Below, in pieces: positions 1-6,724 of a stretch of DNA of 9,814 bases; position 1 is the first letter of the stretch, and every line of letters starts with the position of its first letter. The notes beneath the pieces are model-generated. The model did no database searches, was not told the origin of the DNA, and was given only the letters and a program-made list of their open reading frames with translations. The position numbers and the translations under genes are program-made. Source of the stretch: Candidatus Planktophila sp. (GTDB lineage: Bacteria; Actinomycetota; Actinomycetes; Nanopelagicales; Nanopelagicaceae); contig JAURJS010000059.1 of assembly GCA_030832135.1 (NCBI GenBank), positions 1-9,814 on the forward strand. The letters run 5' to 3'.

Positions 1-2094
1 ATGATCTGCTCTGGTCGTGAACTTGGCATCAGCGAAGATCACGCAGGAATCATGACTTTTGCGGAAGGTTCAGTAGCCATTGGTGCAGATGCCATCGAGG
101 CACTTGAGATTAACGATGTGATCTTTGATATCGCCGTTAACCCAGATCGCGGATATGCGCTCAGCATTCGTGGCGTAGCACGCGAGGTTGCAGCAGCTTT
201 GGGTTTGAAGTACACCGACCCAGTTGATGCACTTCGCAATCTCTCTTTCACTAATTCCGGCAAGGGCGTTTCTGCGAAGATCGTGGATGCTGATGCTGCG
301 AGCGTCTTCTACCTCCGCACTTTGAGCGATTTTGATCAATCAACAAAGACTCCGATATGGATGCAACGACGTATTGAGAAAATGGGGATGCGTTCGATCT
401 CACTCGTTGTCGATATCACCAACTATGTGATGCTCGAGCTAGGTCAGCCACTTCACGCATTTGATGCAGATAAGATTTCAGGTGGGCTTTCGATTAAGCG
501 CGCTGGCGCCGAGCTAAAGTTCACAACCCTTGATGGACAAGAGCGCACCCTTAACCCTGACGACCTGATGGTCTGGGATGATGCAAAACCACTTGCTCTC
601 GCTGGAACCATGGGCGGCCTCGAATCTGAGATTACTGATACGACGACTCGTATTGCAGTTGAGGCGGTGCGATTTAATCCTGTAGCAATCGCCAAGAATT
701 CTCGTCACCATAAACTTTCATCTGAGGCATCACGCCGTCTTGAACGTAGCGTTGATCCATCACTGGCCGAGTTCTCATCTGCGCGTTTTGTGCAGCTATT
801 GACCGAGCTCTCAACCGCAAAGCACGTTGAGACTGTAATTGATGGAGAGCCGCGTTTTGCGCCAGTGGTGAAGGTCGATCCTGCCTACGTTTCATCTCTT
901 TTAGGTATTGAGATATCACCAGCGGAGATTGCAGTCCATCTGCGTTCGGTCGGCTGTGATGTTGATGAAAAGAAATTTGAAGTTGATCCACCATCGTGGC
1001 GCTCGGATCTATTGCAGCAAGCTGATTTCGTTGAAGAAGTTGCTCGCATGGTGGGCTATGACAAGATTCCATCAATCTTGCCACCACGCCCAAAGCATGC
1101 CTCGCTCACGCCAACACAGAAGCGTCGCCGAGCAATCGCTTCGATGCTGGCAAGCCGTGGCTTTGCTGAAGTTCAAACTTTTCCTTTCACTAATCAAGAG
1201 ACGATTGACTCAATGGGATTTGTGGGAGAGCGTGCTGCGACATATCGCATCGCCAATCCAATGTCCGAAGAGTTCCCATTGATGCGCGTCCATCTGGTTC
1301 CGGGATTGATCGAGGTTGCTCAACGCAATATCAGTCGCGGCGCAAAAGACTTTGCAATCTTTGAAATGGGATCAATCTTTCGCAGCGCTCAAAAACTTAT
1401 CCCTGCTATCTCCCCAGAGCTCGGCTCACGTCCAGATCAATCAATTATCGATGCGATTACGGCAAGCGTGCCGCCGCAGGCTTATCACGTTGCAGGTCTT
1501 CTCGTTGGAAAGACTGAGAATTCCGATTGGCAAGGTCCTGCTCGCTCTTACACATGGCAGGATGCAATCGCCTATGCGCAGGACATCCTCCAGCTCTGCA
1601 ATCTCAACTGGACGATCAAGCGTTCAGATTTTGCGCCTTGGCATCCAGGTCGTTGTGCTGAGTTGATCGTCGATGGCAAGGCTGTGGCTCATGCCGGAGA
1701 ACTTCATCCACGTATCGTTGCCGCATATGGTCTTCCTGAGAGATCCGTTGCTTTCGCCGTGGGGCTGAGCGCACTACCTGAGACGAAATTGGTACGCCCA
1801 TTCTCGGTCGGCACCATGCCGGCAGCTCTTCAGGATGTTGCGCTGATAGTTGACGAGACCGTTGCGGCGGGCGATGTGGCTGATGCCCTCCGTACTGGAG
1901 CTGGCAATCTCCTGGAATCAATCACACTCTTTGATCGTTACGACAAGATAGGTGATGGAAAGATTTCACTCGCCTTCTCACTGGTATTTAGAGCAAATGA
2001 CCGCACCCTCACAGGCGCAGAGATCACAGAGGCGCGTGAGGCTGCCGTAGCTCACGCCGAGAAGGTCACAGGGGCGATTCTTCGCACTATCTAG
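1..2094 (+). CDS. pheT: Phenylalanyl-tRNA synthetase beta subunit, 5'-truncated by window start
   Basis: This is the beta chain of the cytoplasmic alpha2-beta2 phenylalanyl-tRNA synthetase, which charges tRNA-Phe. The reading frame is open from base 1. The first Met belongs to the internal family motif (G)MICSxRELG, so it is not the real start, and roughly 130 N-terminal residues (most of the tRNA-binding OB domain) lie upstream. Visible parts, in window residues: the end of the EMAP/OB domain and B1 region (1-75); B3/B4 editing domain with DITNYVMLELGQPLHAFD (138-155) and AGTMGG (201-206); B5 domain ending in PPSWRSDL...EEVARMVGYDKIP (330-357); the catalytically inactive class II-like core (about 370-590); and a C-terminal FDX-ACB anticodon-binding domain (about 600-697) with LQDVALIVDE and FRANDRTLTGAE. 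The ~800-residue family size fits once the missing part is added. pheS should lie immediately upstream. No clear terminator follows, so read-through into argC is possible. Confidence 0.97.
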   Translation: MICSGRELGISEDHAGIMTFAEGSVAIGADAIEALEINDVIFDIAVNPDRGYALSIRGVAREVAAALGLKYTDPVDALRNLSFTNSGKGVSAKIVDADAASVFYLRTLSDFDQSTKTPIWMQRRIEKMGMRSISLVVDITNYVMLELGQPLHAFDADKISGGLSIKRAGAELKFTTLDGQERTLNPDDLMVWDDAKPLALAGTMGGLESEITDTTTRIAVEAVRFNPVAIAKNSRHHKLSSEASRRLERSVDPSLAEFSSARFVQLLTELSTAKHVETVIDGEPRFAPVVKVDPAYVSSLLGIEISPAEIAVHLRSVGCDVDEKKFEVDPPSWRSDLLQQADFVEEVARMVGYDKIPSILPPRPKHASLTPTQKRRRAIASMLASRGFAEVQTFPFTNQETIDSMGFVGERAATYRIANPMSEEFPLMRVHLVPGLIEVAQRNISRGAKDFAIFEMGSIFRSAQKLIPAISPELGSRPDQSIIDAITASVPPQAYHVAGLLVGKTENSDWQGPARSYTWQDAIAYAQDILQLCNLNWTIKRSDFAPWHPGRCAELIVDGKAVAHAGELHPRIVAAYGLPERSVAFAVGLSALPETKLVRPFSVGTMPAALQDVALIVDETVAAGDVADALRTGAGNLLESITLFDRYDKIGDGKISLAFSLVFRANDRTLTGAEITEAREAAVAHAEKVTGAILRTI

Positions 2095-2114
2095 TTCGAC
2101 CGGTTCGAGTATGG

Positions 2115-2142
2115 ATATTTATGCATCCGAATGCATAAATAT
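2115..2142. promoter_or_regulatory. ARG box: predicted ArgR operator of the arg operon
   Basis: The site is a perfect inverted repeat: arm ATATTTATGCAT (2115-2126), spacer CCGA, arm ATGCATAAATAT (2131-2142). Its 18-bp core, TATGCATCCGAATGCATA, fits the general ARG-box plan of two TGCAT/ATGCA half-sites separated by four bases. It lies in the short pheT-argC gap, and argR is in the same operon. Its right edge touches the extended -10 element of argC, so bound ArgR would block RNA polymerase. This is the classic arrangement for arginine-dependent repression and for ArgR autoregulation. The palindrome is seen directly; ArgR binding is inferred from the motif and its position. Confidence 0.85.
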
Positions 2143-2150
2143 GCTAATCT
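2142..2150 (+). promoter_or_regulatory. argC promoter, extended -10 (TGCTAATCT)
   Basis: TG at 2142-2143 followed by TAATCT at 2145-2150 matches the TGnTANNNT extended -10 element of actinobacterial housekeeping sigma factors. Placing the hexamer at -12 to -7 puts the transcription start at 2157, exactly on an ATG. The message would therefore be leaderless, and no Shine-Dalgarno sequence is visible. No good -35 hexamer is present at 17-18 bp, where the ARG box sits instead. An alternative TATGCT at 2140-2145 would put the start near 2151-2152, next to the other possible ATG. Confidence 0.6.
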
Positions 2151-2156
2151 ATGGCC

Positions 2157-3176
2157 ATGAAAATAGGCCTTATTGGTGGAAGCGGCTACGCCGGTGGTGA
2201 GTTATTGCGTCTACTGGCACAACATCCACATTTTGTAGTCACCGCCATCTCCGCCCACTCCAATGCAGGGGAGGAGATCACATCAATTCACCCTCAGCTT
2301 CAGAGCTATACGGGTCGAAAGTTCTCAGCCTTCTCAATAAGTGATTTTCAAGATTGCGAACTCGTCTTTCTCGCACTGCCTCACGGTGAGTCGGCGAAGT
2401 TAATCGCCCAACTTCCAGAGAAGATCAAGATCGTTGACCTCGGTGCGGACTTTCGTCTTATATCTAAAGAATCCTGGGAAAAGTATTACGGCGGAACATA
2501 TGCCGGCTCATGGGTCTATGGAATGCCGGATCTAGCAGGGAAGGCATCTGAGATTAAGTTCGCTCATCGCGTTGCAAATCCTGGTTGCTACGCAACTTCA
2601 ATCGCAATCGGTACAGCACCTTCTGCAACCTTTGCAGATCTTGACGATGTTGTGGTGGTTGCAGCTTCTGGCACAACGGGAGCAGGAAGAACAGTGAAGA
2701 TTAATCTCATTGCTAGTGAAGTTTCTGGTTCGCTGACTTCATATAAATTTGGGGGAGTCCATCAACATACCCCTGAGATTGAAGAAACTCTCTCGGCGCT
2801 AAGCGGACAGGATGTGAAGGTCTCCTTCACGCCAATCTTGGCCCCGATGCCACGTGGAATCCTCTCGACCATTACCGTAAAACTTGCGAAGAAAATATCT
2901 ATCAATGAAGTTCGTCAGCAGTATAAGGACTACTTTTCGAACTCTCCCTTTGTTCATTTACTTCCAGAAGGTCAGATGCCAAAGACAGCCTCAGTTCTTG
3001 GTAGTAACAATGCTCAGATTCAGGTTGCAATCGATGAACATACAAATCGTCTTGTGATCTCCGTTGCAATTGATAATCTCGGTAAGGGTGCTGCGGCACA
3101 AGCCCTTCACAATGCCAATCTGATGGCGGGCTTTGATGCCACAGCTGGTCTTCTAGGAAACGGGCTAGGGGCATGA
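2157..3176 (+). CDS. argC: N-acetyl-gamma-glutamyl-phosphate reductase
   Basis: ArgC performs the third step of ornithine synthesis, the NADPH-dependent reduction of N-acetylglutamyl phosphate to N-acetylglutamate semialdehyde. The Rossmann motif GLIGGSGYAGGELL starts at residue 4. The catalytic cysteine sits in ANPGCYATS (Cys144), and the HQHTPEIE motif (about 202-209) supplies the active-site histidine region. A GTTGAGR segment follows the first catalytic block. The length of 339 aa is normal. Two ATGs are possible (2151 and 2157). I chose 2157 because the protein then begins MKIGLIGG as is usual in the family, and because the extended -10 places the transcript start exactly there. The longer form adds only Met-Ala. 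It is the first gene of the arg operon, downstream of the ARG box, and its TGA overlaps the argJ ATG by 4 bp. Confidence 0.97.
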   Translation: MKIGLIGGSGYAGGELLRLLAQHPHFVVTAISAHSNAGEEITSIHPQLQSYTGRKFSAFSISDFQDCELVFLALPHGESAKLIAQLPEKIKIVDLGADFRLISKESWEKYYGGTYAGSWVYGMPDLAGKASEIKFAHRVANPGCYATSIAIGTAPSATFADLDDVVVVAASGTTGAGRTVKINLIASEVSGSLTSYKFGGVHQHTPEIEETLSALSGQDVKVSFTPILAPMPRGILSTITVKLAKKISINEVRQQYKDYFSNSPFVHLLPEGQMPKTASVLGSNNAQIQVAIDEHTNRLVISVAIDNLGKGAAAQALHNANLMAGFDATAGLLGNGLGA

Positions 3177-4321
3177 ATAACTCACTCCCACGTGGCTTTA
3201 GGGCAGCTGGAGCGCATGCTGGCCTCAAGAGCTCTGGTGCTTTCGATTTAACACTGATTGAAAATACTGGGCCGCACTTTGATGCCGCTGCCGTTTACAC
3301 AACTAATCAAGTTGTGGCAGCCCCAGTCATTTGGTCTCGCGAGGTAACAAAGGGTCGACTGGTTCGAGCTGCAATTCTCAACTCCGGCGGAGCCAACGCC
3401 TGCACCGGACCTGATGGATTTCTCGATACCCATAGAACTGCTGAGAAAGTGGGAGAGAGACTTGAGATCTCATCTGGGGAAGTTGTTGTCTGCTCCACTG
3501 GCTTAATTGGTGAGCGCTTGCCGATGGAGAAGATTATCTCTGGCATCGATGGACTATCTCAGACGATGACGAGTGACTCTCTAGAAGAGGTTGCTCGGGC
3601 AATTATGACGACCGATACCGTACCTAAGAGTGCAGAGTTAGATATTGAAGGCGTTCGCACGGTTGGAGTGGCTAAAGGTGCTGGAATGCTCGCGCCCGCG
3701 CTAGCAACAATGCTCTCTGTTGTGATGACTGATGCTGTATTGCCTCAAAACTCTCAAGTCATTTTCGAACGTGTATGTGATCGAACCTTCAATCGCATTG
3801 ATTCAGATGGATGTATGTCTACAAATGACACAGTACTGCTCATGGGCTCTGGTGCAAGTGGGGTTGAATTTGATGAGGCGAAGCTAGAAGGTATCTTGAT
3901 GCAGATCTGCGGCTCACTAGCAGAGCAACTGATTGAGGATGCCGAAGGTTCGACGAAGACAGTTGCGATCAGGATTGAAGGTGCTCATAGTGAAAGCGAT
4001 GCAGTTCAGGTCGCACGCGCTTGTGCACGGAACAACCTCTTAAAGTGTGCAATCTTCGGAGCCGATCCCAATTGGGGGAGAGTATTGGCCGCTGTGGGCA
4101 CAGCTCCGGTAGAGATGAATCCTCTGACAATTGATGTGACACTTAATGGAGTGAAGGTGGCGAAGAATTCGGCACCTTTTGAAGATAAAAACTTAGTTAA
4201 CTTTGATGGCCGGCTGGTTGAATTAGTGGTCAATCTCAATGTTGGCGCTTTTGGCGCAACAGTGCGCACCAATGATCTCTCACACGACTATGTCCACGAG
4301 AACTCGGCATACTCAACATGA
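3173..4321 (+). CDS. argJ: Glutamate N-acetyltransferase / ornithine acetyltransferase
   Basis: ArgJ transfers the acetyl group from N-acetylornithine to glutamate, releasing ornithine and recycling the acetyl group. Some family members also use acetyl-CoA; sequence alone does not show whether this one does. It is an Ntn-type enzyme that cleaves itself. The cleavage motif KGAGMLAPALATML (168-181) places the new N-terminal nucleophile at Thr179, after Ala178. The oxyanion-hole residues are in CSTGLIGE (107-114, Thr109-Gly110). The N-terminal SGGANACTG (71-79) and the C-terminal ENSAYST are also family signatures. At 382 aa it is of usual length. The start overlaps argC by 4 bp, with AGGGG a few bases upstream as a ribosome-binding site. 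The acetyl-recycling route agrees with the absence of argE or argA here. Confidence 0.97.
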   Translation: MNNSLPRGFRAAGAHAGLKSSGAFDLTLIENTGPHFDAAAVYTTNQVVAAPVIWSREVTKGRLVRAAILNSGGANACTGPDGFLDTHRTAEKVGERLEISSGEVVVCSTGLIGERLPMEKIISGIDGLSQTMTSDSLEEVARAIMTTDTVPKSAELDIEGVRTVGVAKGAGMLAPALATMLSVVMTDAVLPQNSQVIFERVCDRTFNRIDSDGCMSTNDTVLLMGSGASGVEFDEAKLEGILMQICGSLAEQLIEDAEGSTKTVAIRIEGAHSESDAVQVARACARNNLLKCAIFGADPNWGRVLAAVGTAPVEMNPLTIDVTLNGVKVAKNSAPFEDKNLVNFDGRLVELVVNLNVGAFGATVRTNDLSHDYVHENSAYST

Positions 4322-5118
4322 GCACCTCTGAGATTCTCGTTGTGAAATTCGGCGGCCATGCGATGAGCGATAACGATGGCGCCTTTGGCAGGAAGCTCGC
4401 TAGCGCCGTGGCTCAAGGGCTAAAGGTTGTCGTTGTTCATGGCGGAGGGCCGCAGATCAATGCAGCTCTCAAAGATGCCAAGATTGATTCAGAATTCATC
4501 GGAGGTTTTCGCGTCACCACTCCGGAAATCTTCGAAGTTGTGGAGCGGGTTCTATCGAATGAGGTGGGTCCTGGAGTTGCATCAACCTTGACCCAATCGG
4601 GAGTCGCAGCACTTGCTATCTCTGGACGTCACTCCGGAACGCTCTTTGCCCAACAGCAGAAGAAACTTGTCAGTGGCGAAGAGGCGGATTTGGGTTTAGT
4701 GGGAGAGGTAGATTCAGTTGACCCTTCTGCCATCTTTGTGCTTCTCGAGAAAGGGATTGTTCCAGTGATCTCTCCGGTGGCTAATAATGTTGTTGGTGAC
4801 GGCGGCCTCAATGTCAATGCAGATATCGCAGCGGCAGCGGTGGCAGGTGCGGTTAAGGCGAAAGAGCTCATCATCATGACCGATGTTGCTGGTATTTATC
4901 GCAATTGGCCTGATACAACTTCTTTGATGCATGAGATAACTGCAATCGATCTAAACTCCATCAAGGCCACTTTTGCTGAAGGAATGGCACCTAAGGTTCA
5001 AGCCTGCCTCGATGCAATCGCAGCGGGTGCAAGTGCAGTACGAATAATCGATGGAAGAGATCCAGATGCTTTCGCAGATGCGTTAGCCCATACCGGAGGA
5101 ACATTGGTGGTCGCATGA
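4318..5118 (+). CDS. argB: Acetylglutamate kinase, short form without N-terminal helix
   Basis: ArgB phosphorylates N-acetylglutamate with ATP, the usual control point of the pathway. It is an amino acid kinase family protein. The residues expected from E. coli NAGK are all present: Lys10 in VVKFGGHAM, HGGG (41-44), Arg65 in GGFRVT, Asn165 and Asp169 in NVNAD, and Lys226 in EGMAPK. DVAGIYRNWPD (189-199) is the nucleotide-site region. At 266 aa it is about 30 residues shorter than typical actinobacterial ArgB. The catalytic lysine lies only ten residues from the start, as in the dimeric arginine-insensitive E. coli enzyme. The frame has a stop at 4273-4275 and no start codon between it and 4318, so the short N-terminus is real. 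GGHAM replaces the commoner GGNAM. The start overlaps argJ by 4 bp with no clear ribosome-binding site, which suggests translational coupling. Confidence 0.95.
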   Translation: MSTSEILVVKFGGHAMSDNDGAFGRKLASAVAQGLKVVVVHGGGPQINAALKDAKIDSEFIGGFRVTTPEIFEVVERVLSNEVGPGVASTLTQSGVAALAISGRHSGTLFAQQQKKLVSGEEADLGLVGEVDSVDPSAIFVLLEKGIVPVISPVANNVVGDGGLNVNADIAAAAVAGAVKAKELIIMTDVAGIYRNWPDTTSLMHEITAIDLNSIKATFAEGMAPKVQACLDAIAAGASAVRIIDGRDPDAFADALAHTGGTLVVA

Positions 5119-6269
5119 AGTCATGGAGTAAATCTCTTCAATCGAATTATGGAACGCCGGTTCTAGAATTGGTCTCGGGTAAAGGGGCCACGGTCATTGA
5201 TAGCAAGGGCAATCAGTACTTGGACTTCTTAGCGGGCATCGCTACCAATGTTCTTGGACATGCACATCCTGCTGTTGTGAAGGCTGTCTCGAAACAGATT
5301 GCAACGTTAGGCCATGTCAGCAATCTCTACGCACATCCAAATGTCATTGCGCTGGCTGAGAAGCTAGTGAAAATGACTGGCGATAAGAGCGCTCGAGTCT
5401 TCTTCTGTAATTCAGGTGCTGAGGCAAATGAAGCTGCGTTGAAGATCTCCCGCAAGACAGGGCACACGCGTATCGTCGCAACTAAAGATTCTTTTCATGG
5501 AAGAACCATGGGTGCGCTCTCACTTACCGGTCAGCCCGAGAAGAGCAAAGCCTTTAAACCATTAATCAAGGGCGTGACTCATGTTCCTTATGGCGATATG
5601 GGTGCGATGCTCAAGAAGGTCAATAAGAAGACGGCCATGGTTATTGTGGAACCGATCATGGGCGAGGCGGGCGTGATCGTTCCTCCCCATGGATATCTGC
5701 AAGCGCTACGTGAACTGTGTGATGACACCGGCGCTCTTCTCGTCTTCGATTGCGTTCAGACAGGCATGGGTCGCACCGGTGATTGGTTTGGATATGAGTA
5801 CTCAGGAATCAAACCCGATGTCATCACCCTTGCTAAGGGTTTAGGCGGCGGTCTACCACTCGGCGCAATGATTGCTTTGGGAGATTCCGCTGAACTCTTT
5901 CAACCAGGAGATCACGGCTCAACATTTGGCGGCAACCCGGTAGCAACAGCTGCAGCCCTTGCGGTCATTGAGACAATTGAGAGTAAGAAGCTACTCAAGC
6001 GGGTGGGTGATGTCGGAGTCGAATTGATGGCAGACCTTGCCCTCATCGAGGGAGTTAGATCCGTTCGTGGAGCCGGACTGCTTATTGGTATTGAGTTCTC
6101 CGCTCCAATTGCAAAGCAGGTTGCCGCTCAATGTCAGAAGAATGGCGTTCTTGTAAATGGCAATAGCGACACGGTTATTCGAATCGCGCCACCGCTAATC
6201 ATCAGCGATCGTGATGTTGCGAAGTTCCTCAAGATATTTACCGAGAGCGCTCACGAGGTGGCCAAATAA
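5115..6269 (+). CDS. argD: Acetylornithine aminotransferase
   Basis: This PLP-dependent class III aminotransferase converts N-acetylglutamate semialdehyde plus glutamate into N-acetylornithine and 2-oxoglutarate. The PLP-binding lysine is Lys241 in ITLAKGLGGGLPLGAM. Other marks are NSGAEANEAALK (99-110, phosphate-binding loop), FHGRTMGALS (127-136), GEAG (183-186), GSTFGGNP (268-275) and VQTGMGRTG (214-222). Asp212, which contacts the PLP ring nitrogen, is present. The next residue is Cys213, where the family usually has Glu (DEVQTG). The length of 384 aa is normal. The gene overlaps argB by 4 bp (ATGA), with GGTGG just upstream. Many ArgD enzymes also act as succinyldiaminopimelate aminotransferase in lysine synthesis; this cannot be settled from sequence. 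Confidence 0.96.
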   Translation: MKSWSKSLQSNYGTPVLELVSGKGATVIDSKGNQYLDFLAGIATNVLGHAHPAVVKAVSKQIATLGHVSNLYAHPNVIALAEKLVKMTGDKSARVFFCNSGAEANEAALKISRKTGHTRIVATKDSFHGRTMGALSLTGQPEKSKAFKPLIKGVTHVPYGDMGAMLKKVNKKTAMVIVEPIMGEAGVIVPPHGYLQALRELCDDTGALLVFDCVQTGMGRTGDWFGYEYSGIKPDVITLAKGLGGGLPLGAMIALGDSAELFQPGDHGSTFGGNPVATAAALAVIETIESKKLLKRVGDVGVELMADLALIEGVRSVRGAGLLIGIEFSAPIAKQVAAQCQKNGVLVNGNSDTVIRIAPPLIISDRDVAKFLKIFTESAHEVAK

Positions 6270-6724
6270 TGTCAACAGTAGTTGCACGTCGTTCGAAAGC
6301 CATTGCACTGATTAAGGCTGGAAAGATTTCCTCACAGAGTGATTTGGTGAAGGAGCTCAAGAAGGCAGGCTTTTCGGTTACCCAAGCCACGGCAAGTAGA
6401 GATCTCGAAGAGATCGGCGCCGTACGAGGTCGAAGCGGCTATACCCTGGCAGAGAGCGATAATGATTCGATGGCTCGATCCATGCCGCTACCAGGAGATC
6501 TCATTCTTTCAGTGGAGGGAAGTGGAAATCTGGCGGTGGTAAGAACGCCACCTGGGGGAGCGCAATTTCTAGCAAGCGCTCTCGATCACTCCGGAATCTC
6601 CTCCATTATTGGCACTATCGCAGGTGACGACACGGTTCTCGTAGTCTCTCGAAAAGCAAGCGGTGGAGGCGAACTCGCGAAAGAATTACTCACTTATCGA
6701 GGCAGTAAGAAAGGTCGCAAGTAA
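6269..6724 (+). CDS. argR: Arginine repressor ArgR
   Basis: ArgR is the hexameric, arginine-responsive DNA-binding repressor. The N-terminal winged helix-turn-helix (about 5-60) contains TQATASRDLEEIGAV (38-52), the recognition-helix region. The C-terminal oligomerisation and arginine-binding domain (about 75-145) contains VVRTPPGGAQFLASALD (90-106) and GTIAGDDTVLVV (115-126), whose Asp120-Asp121 pair binds arginine in the family. At 151 aa it is of standard size. It starts in the TAATG overlap with the argD stop, with GAGGTG about 8 bases upstream as a good ribosome-binding site. Its likely target is the palindrome upstream of argC, so it would regulate its own operon. In many actinobacteria argF lies between argD and argR; here it does not. 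Confidence 0.96.
   Translation: MSTVVARRSKAIALIKAGKISSQSDLVKELKKAGFSVTQATASRDLEEIGAVRGRSGYTLAESDNDSMARSMPLPGDLILSVEGSGNLAVVRTPPGGAQFLASALDHSGISSIIGTIAGDDTVLVVSRKASGGGELAKELLTYRGSKKGRK

Noticed and set aside
1..3. ATG at base 1 as the true pheT start
   Set aside because: The Met lies in the conserved internal motif (G)MICSxRELG, and the protein would lack most of the N-terminal tRNA-binding domain. The gene is cut by the window edge.
2096..2108. TCGACCGGTTCGA after pheT as a possible terminator
   Set aside because: Only the ACCGGT core and flanking TCGA copies are symmetric, the stem cannot close with a workable loop, and no T tract follows.
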